Source of the DNA: Flexithrix dorotheae DSM 6795
Lineage (GTDB): Bacteria; Bacteroidota; Bacteroidia; Cytophagales; Flammeovirgaceae
DNA: 64,000 nt
Assembly (NCBI RefSeq): GCF_000379765.1
Contig: NZ_KB903437.1
Span: forward strand, 62,001 to 126,000
Direction: 5' to 3'
In this document: positions 27,465 to 38,100 of the stretch, piece after piece
Layout of the letters: every line of letters starts with the position of its first letter
How positions within the stretch are numbered: position 1 is the first letter of the stretch
Translations under genes and position numbers: made by a program
The notes under the pieces: model-generated
The model's input: the letters and a program-made list of their open reading frames with translations, nothing else
What the model was told of the DNA's origin: nothing
The model's database searches: none

Positions 27465-29285
27465 TCAATTGAGATTATCACCCCTCAATTTTCGGAATCT
27501 TTTTCTTGCCTCCACATTATAAATGCTTCCGGGGTAATCGGTTAATTGCTTTCTATAATATTCCATTGCTAAATCCTGGTTTTTCAGGTTTTCCTCATAA
27601 ATTTTTCCAATCGTAAAATTGGCATCATCGGCAAGAATATCATTTTTATTATGTTTTAAAATCAGCTCCAAGTTTTCAATTGCTTCATCAAACCTTCCTA
27701 GTTTGATGAGAATTTCTGCTTTTTCCCACCAGATTTCATCAGTTAGGGAATGATTTTCAAAATTTTTAAGCATAAGATCATATTCAACTAAAGCTTTTTC
27801 AAACTGGCTCTGAAAAACCAATAATTCTATCTCTGCAAATTTTGTCATTGCGAGGGAAGATGTATCTAAATCCAAATTATCCTGAATTAAAAGAGATAAA
27901 TCCATTGCATCATTTGCGATTTCCCTGGAAGTAGCGAGTTTTAGTACATCCAAATGTGCTTTTGCTAGTTCAAACTCACCTTTGTAAAAAGATAATTTTG
28001 CATTTTTAAGTTTAGCAATATGTCCAAGGTTTTTATCTTTTTCGGCCTTTTCCACCTGAGAATACAATAAAGAAGCTTCCCACGGTTCATTTTTTAAAAG
28101 ATAAATATCACCCAAATCCAACTTTGCCTGAGAAATGAGTGAGGGATTCATGCCGGTGGTTCGAATTAAATGTTCCAGAATTTGAATAGCTGAATCCTTA
28201 TTATTCAGGTAAAATGCTTCTAAAAGCGCCAGGCTTCTAACCGCATCTGCTGTATTTTTTCTAATCCCCAACTCTCTTATAATATCTTCATAATCCTTCA
28301 CTAAAGATTTAATTTCATTTAAATCCACAGGGTAGGTATTCTTCACCAATTCCTCTTTTGAATTTATCAACAATCTACGGGAAATAGAATAAACTGGTTT
28401 GTCATTGTATTTATCAACTAAAAACTGGAAGATTCTAATAGCATCTTTATATGAATCATTATTTAAAGCAAGCCTCCCAATTTCCAAAATTTTAAACCCT
28501 TCCAATTTTTGTCTTTTGTCAATGGCCCTAGCCTGAATGAAAGCCTTGTAAAACTCATTTTTTTGCAGAAAATACCAAATCAGGATTTCATTATAGACAG
28601 TTTTATCCGGATTTTTCTGAACATAACTTACCAACACATTTTCCAGTTTTTCAAAATCATCCTCATCTGTAATCCTATCTTGCAACATTCCCTGAACATA
28701 ATCTACTTGATTTTCATCTAAACTTAACAGATCCATATATTGAGCAACCATTAATTCCTTTTTGCCCCATACAAAATATAAATCTGCCAATTCTCCTGTA
28801 AAATCATTCTTATCATTTTTTTGTCCTAAGATGTAAGCTTTCTCTGCGAACTCAAATTGCTCTGCATTAATAAAATAAACCGCAGCATATCTTAACAAAT
28901 CATTTTCCTTTTTTATCCTATTAAGATATGAATCAAAATGCTCTACGGCCTTATTATTATCACCTGAAGAAATCAGAAATGTACCATAATCCACATTATA
29001 CTCTGCATTGTCAGGATATAACTTTAAAATTCTTTTCAGGTATTTTTCAAGCGATTTCTGTTCTCCTGATTTCAATAATGCATCAAAATAATTTTTATGA
29101 ATCTTTTCTATATTCTCATCTTTTCTGGCAAGTTTTTCATATAACTCAATAGCCTTTTCCATTTCATTATTCGAATAATATTCATCCGCAAGAGAAATAG
29201 TATTATCCTGGGCAAATAGAATAGTGCTCGAAAAAAATATTACCAGAAATAATAAGTTTTTGTAAAAAGACTCGTTAAAAACCAT
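27465..29285 (-). CDS. secreted/periplasmic tetratricopeptide-repeat protein
   Basis: 606 residues from ATG at 29285, chosen because it puts a signal peptide (FNESFYKNLLFLVIFFSS to LFAQ) at the N-terminus; the frame extends back to 29372. Helical pairs of the TPR type fill the chain: the first begins SLADEYYSNNEMEKAIELYEKL, and clear ones near the end include FDEAIENLELILKHNKNDILADD and LAMEYYRKQLTDYPGS. TPRs mediate protein contacts; a similar C-terminus occurs in YbgF/BamD-like proteins, but no closer assignment is possible. Its upstream side borders the DnaA-box-rich region. Confidence 0.75.
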   Translation of the reverse strand: MVFNESFYKNLLFLVIFFSSTILFAQDNTISLADEYYSNNEMEKAIELYEKLARKDENIEKIHKNYFDALLKSGEQKSLEKYLKRILKLYPDNAEYNVDYGTFLISSGDNNKAVEHFDSYLNRIKKENDLLRYAAVYFINAEQFEFAEKAYILGQKNDKNDFTGELADLYFVWGKKELMVAQYMDLLSLDENQVDYVQGMLQDRITDEDDFEKLENVLVSYVQKNPDKTVYNEILIWYFLQKNEFYKAFIQARAIDKRQKLEGFKILEIGRLALNNDSYKDAIRIFQFLVDKYNDKPVYSISRRLLINSKEELVKNTYPVDLNEIKSLVKDYEDIIRELGIRKNTADAVRSLALLEAFYLNNKDSAIQILEHLIRTTGMNPSLISQAKLDLGDIYLLKNEPWEASLLYSQVEKAEKDKNLGHIAKLKNAKLSFYKGEFELAKAHLDVLKLATSREIANDAMDLSLLIQDNLDLDTSSLAMTKFAEIELLVFQSQFEKALVEYDLMLKNFENHSLTDEIWWEKAEILIKLGRFDEAIENLELILKHNKNDILADDANFTIGKIYEENLKNQDLAMEYYRKQLTDYPGSIYNVEARKRFRKLRGDNLN

Positions 29286-29380
29286 AATGTAAGATTTTAG
29301 ATGATTTATGTAACTTAACAACATTCTAATTAATAAATGATAGACTTTTTTAAAACCTTTTTTTTCTATCATTATTATAG

Positions 29381-29656
29381 TGTGAATATGTGAATATGTT
29401 GAGTTGTTGATGATTACTCTAAGTTATTCACAATTTATTTTTTTGTAACTAGCTGTTTTTAAATATTTTAAATAGTTTATTCACACTGAAATATCAAATT
29501 GTGAATAAGTTTTCTTTCAATACCAACGTTCATAACCTGTTAACTTAAAATTAAAAAACTGTGAGTTGTTCACAATTTTGAAATATTTCCTTACAAATGT
29601 GAGTTAATGTTGAAAAATGTGAATAAGTCAGGTCTTATTTTCATGACTTATTCACA
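29381..29656. other. candidate chromosomal replication origin (DnaA-box cluster)
   Basis: Five perfect matches to TTATTCACA (fits the DnaA consensus TTATNCACA): 29424-29432 and 29477-29485 (plus), 29500-29508 and 29618-29626 (minus), 29648-29656 (plus). One-mismatch sites lie at 29381, 29389, 29566 and 29683. The DNA between 29432 and 29480 is very AT-rich, as expected of an unwinding element. mnmG (gidA), often near oriC, and a parS site are 2-4 kb away. Caveat: the last two boxes also form the arms of a hairpin with a T-run on the minus strand and may be the terminator of the gene at 29664. Confidence 0.55.
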
Positions 29657-29663
29657 TTTGAAA

Positions 29664-31781
29664 TTATTCTTCCAAGTTTTCCTGTGAATATGTTGGTAAC
29701 TGTTCTTCTGTATCAATAGTCTCGTCTAAAATTTCCCAGTTGGGTTTTATATTGATAGTACCTTCTTCTCTAAAATAAACATCCTCGTGGGGAATTCGTT
29801 CTTTGAAACTTCCTTTTTCCCAAATTCCATTGTTATTATTATCAACAAGAATTCTTAATATTTTCTCTCCTGGTTCTACAAATTCAAATTTAAAATTCCT
29901 GGCATTATATAGTTCTTGTTCTAATTGGTAATCTTTTGACAAGATTTGGATGAAAAAACTTTCTTTGTCGGTAATTACATTTCCACCCAATACACCATAG
30001 TCTTCTTCCTTTTTAACTTTATAGTTAATAACTATTTTATCTAGGGTATCATTTTCTACTGAGATGAATACAGTTGAATCAATAAATATGCTTTGTCTTG
30101 AGTTGACGATAAATGAATCTATTGTAAAAAAAGTATTATTATGATTACTACTAATGTGATTGGGCAATGGTAAAGTATCAGTTACTTGGGCATCATAGTA
30201 GACCGTGTCTATGTTATAATTTGTAGTATCATAAGTTAGAATTTCGTAAGACGAAGTATCATTAATTAATTCAAGATATTTTATGCCTTTAATATAATTA
30301 ATGGATTTTGGGCTGTCAAATAATTTAGTTTTGTATTTAAAATATTGATTATCAATTACATATGAATCATTAAATCTAATTTCAATACTATCTATTATCC
30401 CTTGAGTGATACCAATATATTCTTGCTCCACATCAATTTTTTTCGGAATTAGGTATGTACTATCAAGGGGAAATTGTATTGTATCTGCCTCTACAAGTAA
30501 ATAGGAAGAATCTAATTCGAATAATGTTGTATCTCTTAATTCCAATAAGGCTATTTGATCAATTTTTGATTTTATTGGAGGTTTGTTGAGTTTTATTTCA
30601 ATGTTCACGTACTCATCTTTTTTCATTTTTGTGCCATTTGCCGGAGAAATTGAAATTGAAAAGGGTTGAGGATCTGATTTACGTCTATTGGCAAATTTTA
30701 TTTTCATGGTATCAGTGACCTCGTTTTCCAATAAATCAATGGCCGTAACAATTAATGAAATAGAATCATCCTCCACTACTGTATTTGTAATAGTTTCGGT
30801 TGGCTGAGTATCATTATTATTTTTTTTACCTTTTTTCTTTTTCTCTTTGGGCTGTCTAGAAGGTTTTGAATTAGAGGTTATACTTTCTATTTCAGGTGCA
30901 GTGTACTGATATAATCTAATTAGGTTATTGTCTATTCCGTGGTAAATAGAATCAGTTTCACCATCAAGAAACTGTAATTTGTAATCTTTGAGTGGTTTAC
31001 TATATTCTATTTCCACATATTGTGCTTTGGAATTAGCTCTTTTGAATTCTAAATCAATATTGTCATACTCTGCTACCTTTATATTCAGTTCGGTAATATT
31101 AGAGTCTAGCACTATATTTTCTGCGAGGAAACCAATTTTTTCTTCGGGTTTTGTATAAGAATAGTTATTATCCTCTTCGGATAGCGCGTAAATTACATAT
31201 TCTCCTACTTTTATATTTTCCAACTCGTAGAATCCAAATTCATCAGTTTTGGTAAGATAATAGGGATCTTGTACATTTAAAGTATCTTCTAATCTGAATA
31301 ACATTACCGCTCCATCTTCTACCGGGTTTCCTGTCATTAATTCTCTGATGTTTCCACTTATGCTCAAAGAATCAATAAAATCCCCGGTACTAAAGGCTAC
31401 TTTTGAATTTGTGGCAATATTTTTTTCTGTTGCATCAACAACTGCATCCCTTAGGTTTATGGTATAGGTTGTATTTTCTTCGAATGGTTCTTCAAATTCA
31501 ATAATTACCCTGTTTTTTTTCACCTTGGATGAAAATTTATTGTCTGAATAGGGAGTGACTAATAATTGTTTGAAGATATTGTCCAACTGAATTGGTTCAT
31601 TGTATTCAAACTGAATAACTTTTCCTTTATAGTTTAAGCTACTATTTAAAGGAACCGTATTTAATAATTCTGGAGGGTCCTGATCTCTTGGGCCACCTGG
31701 AGGAGACTGAACACTTGCACATTTTTGTAAAATAAAAGCCAAAGAAATTAGGCTGCACACTTTAATTAAAGTCTTTATCAT
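29664..31781 (-). CDS. Big_5-type Ig-like domain lipoprotein
   Basis: 705 residues. Signal peptide with lipobox LQKC (Cys at about 21), then ASVQSPPGGPRDQDPPEL, the stereotyped start of a Bacteroidota lipoprotein family with an SbsA-like Ig domain (about 38-130: PLNSSLNYKGKVIQFEYNEP). A SdrD/CNA-B-like segment follows at about 140-230, then a Lys-rich linker (KEKKKKGKKNN), more beta-rich domains, and a C-terminal block with IQILSKDYQLEQELY and DNNNNGIWEKGSF. Probably on the outer membrane; function unknown. Downstream of, and codirectional with, mnmG but separated by a terminator. Confidence 0.78.
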   Translation of the reverse strand: MIKTLIKVCSLISLAFILQKCASVQSPPGGPRDQDPPELLNTVPLNSSLNYKGKVIQFEYNEPIQLDNIFKQLLVTPYSDNKFSSKVKKNRVIIEFEEPFEENTTYTINLRDAVVDATEKNIATNSKVAFSTGDFIDSLSISGNIRELMTGNPVEDGAVMLFRLEDTLNVQDPYYLTKTDEFGFYELENIKVGEYVIYALSEEDNNYSYTKPEEKIGFLAENIVLDSNITELNIKVAEYDNIDLEFKRANSKAQYVEIEYSKPLKDYKLQFLDGETDSIYHGIDNNLIRLYQYTAPEIESITSNSKPSRQPKEKKKKGKKNNNDTQPTETITNTVVEDDSISLIVTAIDLLENEVTDTMKIKFANRRKSDPQPFSISISPANGTKMKKDEYVNIEIKLNKPPIKSKIDQIALLELRDTTLFELDSSYLLVEADTIQFPLDSTYLIPKKIDVEQEYIGITQGIIDSIEIRFNDSYVIDNQYFKYKTKLFDSPKSINYIKGIKYLELINDTSSYEILTYDTTNYNIDTVYYDAQVTDTLPLPNHISSNHNNTFFTIDSFIVNSRQSIFIDSTVFISVENDTLDKIVINYKVKKEEDYGVLGGNVITDKESFFIQILSKDYQLEQELYNARNFKFEFVEPGEKILRILVDNNNNGIWEKGSFKERIPHEDVYFREEGTINIKPNWEILDETIDTEEQLPTYSQENLEE

Positions 31782-31881
31782 TTGGTAGTAAAAAAATCTT
31801 TTAAAAATTTAAAGAAGGTTGAATCAGTTTACAGATGAAATCTAAACTAAAAATAGGAGAAAATGTATTTTGAATAGATAT

Positions 31882-31915
31882 TAAAAACTCTAGATACAAA
31901 AATGATATCTAGAGT
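31882..31915 (-). terminator. terminator of the mnmG transcript
   Basis: ACTCTAGATA (31887-31896) pairs with TATCTAGAGT (31906-31915); reading the minus strand, a T-run follows the stem. It lies about 70 bases past the mnmG stop. Confidence 0.75.
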
Positions 31916-31982
31916 CTGTTTTATTTTTATTACAACAATCCAAGTTGAGTAGATTAAGCATGAAATATTTTAGTTCCCAAAC

Positions 31983-33848
31983 TTATTTTTCAAGATAAAC
32001 CATCAATATTGAGATATCAGCTGGGCTAACTCCACTAATTCTGGAAGCTTGACCAATAGTTTTTGGTTTTATTTTATTCAATTTTTCTCTAGCCTCATTG
32101 GACATGGCTTTTATGTCATTATAGTTGAGCTTCTCATTAATATTTAAGTTTTCAAGGTTATTAAGTTTCAAGGCGATTTTTTGTTCTTTTTCAATATAAT
32201 TTTCATACTTTAAAAGAATTTCCACCTGTTCGCTCACAGATTTATCAAACTTACTTAATTGCTTACCTATTTTATCTGAAACTGGTTTAATATGGTCGAT
32301 ACCAATATTCGGCCTTTTTAAAAGCTGCGCTATTTTAACTTTTTGTGAGATTTCAGAAGAATTTTGAGCAGCTAATTGCTTATTGGCTTCTTCTGGACTT
32401 ACACTTTGTTTTTTTACAAAATTGAGCAGTTCTCCTATGCTTTCTTTTTTGGCTAGCATTTGATTGTAACTTTTCTCATTTGCAAGTCCCATTTTGTATC
32501 CTAATTCTGTTAACCGAATATCAGCATTATCTTGTCTCAATAAAATTCTATATTCGGCCCTTGAAGTGAACATTCGGTAGGGCTCTTCAGTACCTTTATT
32601 GATGAGATCATCAATAAGCACACCTATATAAGCTTCAGATCTTTTGAGTATAAAATCACTTTTTTCAAAAACTTTATTAAATGCATTAATACCAGCCATT
32701 AGTCCCTGGCATGCAGCTTCCTCGTATCCGGTTGTTCCATTTATTTGCCCAGCAAAAAACAGGTTTTCAATTAATTTTGTTTCAAGAGTTAATTTTAATT
32801 GTGTTGGTGGAAAGTAGTCATATTCAATGGCATATCCCGGCCTGAACATTTTAGCATTCTCAAAACCCGGTATTTTTTTTAATGCTTCATATTGAACACT
32901 ATCAGGAAGTGAAGTTGAAAATCCATTAACATAAATTTCAATGGTATCCCAACCTTCTGGCTCAACAAATATTTGATGTCTGTTTCTTTCTGCAAATCTG
33001 TTTATTTTGTCTTCAATGGAAGGACAATATCGGGGTCCCAGGCCCTGAATTCTTCCATTAAACATTGGAGATTTATCAAACCCTTTTTTTAATGTATCAT
33101 GTACATCATCATTTGTATAGGTAATGAAACAACTTCTTTGCTTTTGAAGTGGTTTAGTTTCTTCTGAATAGGAAAACTTTTCAGGATTCTCATCTCCAGC
33201 TTGTTCGTCCATTGCTTCATAATTAATGCTTCGGCCATCTACCCTGGGAGGAGTACCTGTTTTCATTCGCCCAGATTCGAAACCTAATTCAATTAATTGT
33301 TCGGTAAGTCCCTTTGCTGATTTCTCCCCTGCCCTTCCTCCGCCAAAGTTTTTTTCTCCGATATGGATCAACCCATTCAGAAATGTGCCATTGGTGAGTA
33401 CTACTGATTTTGAATAAAATTCTATTCCAATACCAGTTTTTACCCCAGTTACCTTTTTATCTTTCACTATCAGGTTGGTAACCATGTCCTGCCAAAAGTC
33501 TACATTAGGATTATTTTCCAAAACAAGCCTCCATTCTTCTGCAAATCTCATTCTGTCGTTTTGGGATCTTGGGCTCCACATTGCAGGCCCTTTTGATCTG
33601 TTTAGCATCCGGAATTGGATCATTGATTTATCTGTAACAATTCCGCTCATTCCTCCAAGTGCATCGATTTCTCTTACAATCTGCCCTTTTGCTACACCAC
33701 CCATTGCAGGATTACAACTCATCTGACCAATTTTGTTCATATCCATTGTAATGAGCAAAACTTTGGCTCCCATCTTTCCTGCTGCATATGCTGCTTCACA
33801 GCCAGCATGGCCTCCTCCTACCACAATCACATCATAACTTGTGTACAT
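31983..33848 (-). CDS. mnmG: tRNA uridine-5-carboxymethylaminomethyl modification enzyme MnmG
   Basis: 621 residues, standard length. N-terminal FAD-binding [14 protein letters not shown] (about 8-20), [20 protein letters not shown] and [12 protein letters not shown] blocks, the [12 protein letters not shown] motif, and a C-terminal MnmE/tRNA-contacting helical domain ending [12 protein letters not shown]. With MnmE it installs the cmnm5 group at U34 of several tRNAs, using FAD and methylene-tetrahydrofolate. Formerly gidA, named for its nearness to oriC in E. coli. A perfect parS palindrome lies 23 bases upstream of the ATG. Confidence 0.97.
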   Translation of the reverse strand: MYTSYDVIVVGGGHAGCEAAYAAGKMGAKVLLITMDMNKIGQMSCNPAMGGVAKGQIVREIDALGGMSGIVTDKSMIQFRMLNRSKGPAMWSPRSQNDRMRFAEEWRLVLENNPNVDFWQDMVTNLIVKDKKVTGVKTGIGIEFYSKSVVLTNGTFLNGLIHIGEKNFGGGRAGEKSAKGLTEQLIELGFESGRMKTGTPPRVDGRSINYEAMDEQAGDENPEKFSYSEETKPLQKQRSCFITYTNDDVHDTLKKGFDKSPMFNGRIQGLGPRYCPSIEDKINRFAERNRHQIFVEPEGWDTIEIYVNGFSTSLPDSVQYEALKKIPGFENAKMFRPGYAIEYDYFPPTQLKLTLETKLIENLFFAGQINGTTGYEEAACQGLMAGINAFNKVFEKSDFILKRSEAYIGVLIDDLINKGTEEPYRMFTSRAEYRILLRQDNADIRLTELGYKMGLANEKSYNQMLAKKESIGELLNFVKKQSVSPEEANKQLAAQNSSEISQKVKIAQLLKRPNIGIDHIKPVSDKIGKQLSKFDKSVSEQVEILLKYENYIEKEQKIALKLNNLENLNINEKLNYNDIKAMSNEAREKLNKIKPKTIGQASRISGVSPADISILMVYLEK

Positions 33849-33871
33849 ATTTAGATTTATATTTTAAGTAT

Positions 33872-33887
33872 TGTTCCACGTGGAACA
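33872..33887. promoter_or_regulatory. parS centromere site
   Basis: TGTTCCACGTGGAACA is a perfect 16-bp palindrome and differs at one base from the Bacillus site TGTTCCACGTGAAACA. ParB binds such sites to organise and segregate the origin region. It sits 24 bases upstream of mnmG, as parS sites usually do near oriC. Confidence 0.9.
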
Positions 33888-34262
33888 TTTTATATTCAGA
33901 TTTGAAAAGCAAATTTAAATATATTATTCCAATATCTTAGCTAAACTAATTGCCTGTTAAGCAGTTTAATAACTTTTAACATGGATAATTGTATTTTGAT
34001 TTCCTTAATAGAAAAATCGAAAGATAAATTATGTGAAAAAATCAATGAAAGTGGAATTTACCAAAATATTTGACTGGCAAAGAAAAGAATATATCAGGTT
34101 TAAATAAGGTATAAAACTTTAAGAATAGCAATAGCATAAATTGATTTCAATGCTACTATTTATTCATAGCTCCATTGGTAGAAATCAATTTTAATGTTCA
34201 ATCAAAAAATAAAAAAGGGTTATTCAAAAAATAATTAAATGATAAAATATACGAGATATGGT
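33888..34262. other. non-coding spacer between parS and ybeY
   Basis: About 375 AT-rich bases without a gene. AAATTGATTTC (34138-34148) and GAAATCAATTT (34191-34201) are perfect 11-bp inverted arms with a 42-base loop. This might be the end structure of the ybeY operon or a small RNA; nothing else was recognised. Confidence 0.45.
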
Positions 34263-34687
34263 TTAAAAGGTGAATTTGGATAACCATAAATCTTCTTGAT
34301 TTTTCATTTCCTTTTCTTCGGAGGGAGATTTGTCTTTAAACCCAATCAAATGGAGAACTCCATGGATTAATACTCTATTTAGTTCATGGCTAAATGAAAC
34401 ATTGAATTTCTTAGAGTTTTCTTTTACCCTTTCAATACTAATAAAAATATCAGCTGTTATTTTTTTATCGGATTCAGAATTGTCGAAGGTTATAATATCA
34501 GTATAAGTATCATGGTGGAGAAACTCCATGTTTAATTTATACAAATATTCATCTGAGCAAAAAATATAATTTATTTCCTCAATTTGGAATCCAGCACTTA
34601 ACGGACAAGAAGCTATCCATTTGGAAATGTTTTTTGAGTTTTCTAATTCAAAGTCTACGTCCTCACAAAAAAAAATATATTATTCAT
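34263..34687 (-). CDS. ybeY: endoribonuclease YbeY, with apparent frameshift at a T9 tract
   Basis: The last 93 codons give a clear YbeY: YTDIITFDNSE, DIFISIERVKEN and the metal motif IHGVLHLIGFKDKS. Homology continues upstream in the same frame (CEDVDFELENS, GFQIEEINYIFCSDEYLYKLN) until a stop just before a homopolymer of nine T (34667-34675). The natural ATG at 34687 is one base out of frame; a tenth T would give an uninterrupted 141-residue protein starting MNNIFFFCEDVDF. YbeY is a near-universal single-strand RNase in 16S rRNA maturation and ribosome quality control. Either slippage corrects the frame or the base count is wrong. Follows the RsbW-like gene by 6 bases. Confidence 0.75.
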
Positions 34688-34693
34688 GAAAAA

Positions 34694-35101
34694 TTAAGTG
34701 TTTACATAGAAAATCATTTTGATCTCCTTTCCATTGGAATTGAACTTTACTTCATCAGCTAAATGCCTGATGAGAAAAATACCCCTTCCTCCAGGGTTAT
34801 CTAAATTTTCGGGGGCTGTTGGATCAGGTAGTTGTTTATGATTAAAACCCTTCCCTTCGTCCTTTATTACAAAGCTGATATTAGAATCATCTACCGAAAG
34901 AGATAAATGAACATTCTTGTTTTTATCATTTTTGTTTCCATGGACAATGGCATTGTTGACTGATTCTGTTACGGCAATCATTATATTGCCATATATATCG
35001 TCATTAAACTTAAACGTTTCCTTCGCATTATCAATGAAACTCTCAACAATCCTTATGTTATCAATCATAGAAGGGATTTTGAGCTTTAATGACTTATTCA
35101 T
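34694..35101 (-). CDS. RsbW-like ATP-binding protein (anti-sigma/serine kinase fold)
   Basis: 135 residues, a single HATPase_c_2 domain. The N box is IAVTESVNNAIVHGNKND (about 43-60), G1 is VIKDEGKGFN and G2 is NPGGRGIFLIRHLADEV. RsbW and SpoIIAB use this fold to bind a sigma factor and phosphorylate an STAS antagonist. No sigma factor, STAS protein or PP2C phosphatase is in the window, so the partner is unknown. The same gene order with ybeY downstream and a DUF4175 gene upstream suggests one transcript. Confidence 0.85.
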   Translation of the reverse strand: MNKSLKLKIPSMIDNIRIVESFIDNAKETFKFNDDIYGNIMIAVTESVNNAIVHGNKNDKNKNVHLSLSVDDSNISFVIKDEGKGFNHKQLPDPTAPENLDNPGGRGIFLIRHLADEVKFNSNGKEIKMIFYVNT

Positions 35102-35120
35102 CTTCTTAATCTTTAACTAC

Positions 35121-38100
35121 TTAATTTTTTATTTTCTTAAAATATTCGTTTACCTGCTTCTTATAATACTGGTTAAGAGATGTCGGTATTGTTTTTAATA
35201 ACTCTATTTGCATTTCCTTCATCTTTAAATAATCTGAAAAGTCTGAAGGAGGATTTTTATCCTTTTGTTCAGCTGTTTTGGCCTCTCTCTTATTATCTAA
35301 TTCCCTTTCTTTCTCAGCTTTTTCCGATTCCAGTAATCTGGTTAATATTTCTGCTTGTCTTTCCAGAAGTTCATTAGTAACCTTTTTGTTTACCAAATCC
35401 TCCTCTGTTTTTTCCATTTTTTCAAGGAGTTCTTTATAACCCCCATCACCATCTTTTCCTCCTTCTTTCCCATCACTTCCTTCAGTCCCTTCTCCTTCTT
35501 TCTCTCCCTGTTTACCCTCCTGCTTCCCTCCTTCCTTTCCAGGCTGACCTTTACCCATCCCTTGTTTCATCGCATTTCGGATCATTTCCTGTTCTGCTGC
35601 TAACTTTGCTAATTCTTCAGAAAGTTGCTTGCCCGATTTACCGCTTTTTTTAAGGTTCTCAATCCTTTGATTTAACTGTTTTTGTAAATCGCTTAATTTC
35701 GGGCTTCCCCCCTGTTTTTCCGACATCTGCTGCCCACTCATACTCTGGCTCATTTGCTGTTGCATTTGTTTCAGAATATCATTCAGCAAAAGAGCTAAAT
35801 TATTTATTGAAGTCATAGTAAATTGCTGTTTACTTGCAGCAATTTCAGGAGTTCTTTTCTTTATAGCATCTAAACTTTCATTCATATACCGATTCATTTC
35901 GGTCACTTCCCTGGTTACGAATGATTCAATTTGGAATACCCTTTTCGAAAGAGCCACTAAACTATCCTCAATAATTTTAGCATCATCTTTAATTTTTAGT
36001 TGTTCCTGTCCAAGTTTAATAAATTTTGGATCAATTCTTTTTATTTTTTGAAATTCTAACATTAAATCTTCCTGATTGAAGGATAATGTAATGAGATTTT
36101 CCAAAATTTTTCTCAGATCGTCATAATTTTCATTCAATTGCTGCATTTGCATTGATTGTTGCATTTGCTGCATTTGCTGGGCCATTTTTTGCATTTTCTC
36201 AGAATTTTTTTGCTGAGAATCAGAGGCCTTTTTCTTTTTGTTTTGTTCTAAATTTTCCTGAATATTTTTTTGTTCCTGCTCAATTGATTGTTCCTGCTTC
36301 TCAAAATTTTCAAGATTTTTTTGATTTTCTAAACTTTCATTGATTTCATTTAGTTCATCAAGTTCTTTTTTTACATCATCAAACTTTTCGTTGAGTTCTT
36401 CCTGTTCTTTTTGGATCTCGTCCAAATCAGATTTTTTTGAATCTTCCGTTTCTTCTGCCAGTTTCTCCTGTTCTTTTGCCAACTCTTCTAATTCTTTAAT
36501 AATTTCCTCAGCCTTCGAATCAAATTTAAGTTTTTTAAATAATTCAAGTGCTCTTTCCAGTTCTTTTTCTAAAGATTCTTCTTTAACTTCAATATCCTTT
36601 AACAGGTCTTGTAGGTCCTGATTAATATAATTTTGTTCAAGTAACTCATTTAATTGATCGTACAACTTCTTAGTTTCCTCATCTAGTAGTTCATCCATTA
36701 GTTTTTGGAGTTGCTCGGCCTTTTGAGCAAGTTCTTCATTTCTAGGATTAAACTTTTCATTTTTCTGATTAAGCTGCTGATTTAATTCCTGTAGTTTTTG
36801 AACTTCCTTTTTTATTTGCTCATTTTTCTCTACAAGTTTTTCTATATTTTTTTTATCCTGCCATTCGAGTTTCTTTTTCCCCTTTAATTTATTTTGCAGG
36901 TCCTTTAAATCTTTTTTTAAATCCTTTGATTGTTCTAATGCATTTTCAATTTGATTTTCAGTAGATTCTGAATCCTTAGAAATGGCCTCCTTAAATTCCT
37001 TCTTAGATGGAAATTTGAAGGAATAAAGAGAACTTTTGGTTCTTTTTCTTCCATTTACACCATCATTATCCCAAACTTCCACATAATATTCAAGTTGATT
37101 CCCCTGGTTAATATTTAAGTCTTTTAGATCCAGTTTATAAAAAAAACTTTGGTTAATTACTACAGGATTAAAATTGATGCTTATTGATTTATATTGAGTA
37201 TCGTTATTTGTTCGGGTCAGATTATTATCTTTTATTTTATACTTTAAATTTAAAGCTGTAATTCCATAATCATCACCAATATTTCCACCTAGCAACAGAA
37301 AATCAAACATTACTGTATCTTCCAATGGCCGCATATTAATGGTTGGAAATTCATCTGGAATTACATTAAGATAAAATTCGATTACATCTTTGTTTTTACT
37401 GTACTTATTTTCTAATAAAACCTGGTAAGTCTCTGATTCTGAGATAGTTTTATTAAATTTAAACGAATTATCGGTTTGAAATCCGGCTTCAAGGAAACCT
37501 TCTTCTTTTTGAAATTTCAGGTTTAATTTATTGGTTTCCAGGGTTTTAAATTGCCACTCTACTTCTGTCCCTTCTGGAATAATAAGGTTACCGGTATTGT
37601 CAATTCTTTCTCCTTTCTTTTTGATGTAATCAGGATAATTTAAATAAACACTAAAGTCTCTTAAGCTCGGCCGGGTAAATACCTGTAAATGGTAATCAGA
37701 AGACTTAAACCCCGAAGCTTCAAAATGGAAATTAACTTCTTTTTGAATTTTTTTAAAAAGCAATGAAAAAGAGCCATCTTCCTCTTTAATCATTTTAAGT
37801 TTCCTGCCATCATCCGTAATTAATTGAACCGCCTCTGGGATGGCACTACCCTCTATATTCAGTTGAAGGTTAAAGTTTTCGTTTTTGAAAGTTGATAGTT
37901 CCTCATTAACTACATTAAAGTTAAAGGGAGCTTTTAATTCAAATTTTTGATTGTAATTAATAATTCTTGGGGTGCTTTCCAGGAAAAACTTTGGTTCAAA
38001 AATCAGGGTAAATAAGATTACAACAATTGGGATGGCAAGTAGCTTAAAATACTTCCTATTGTTGGACAGGTCTACTGCTTTGCTAAATTCATAATTCTGA

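Noticed and set aside
29618-29656. Treating this hairpin only as a terminator
   Set aside because: It can be one for the gene at 29664, but its arms are two of five perfect DnaA-box matches. Kept as part of the origin candidate with the caveat stated.
34263-34544. YbeY starting at the TTG at 34544 (93 residues)
   Set aside because: Conserved YbeY sequence continues upstream in the same frame for over 40 codons, so that TTG is internal.
35355-36621. Phe/Ser-rich plus-strand ORFs opposite the DUF4175 gene
   Set aside because: They mirror the Glu/Lys-rich coiled coil on the other strand and have no independent signals.
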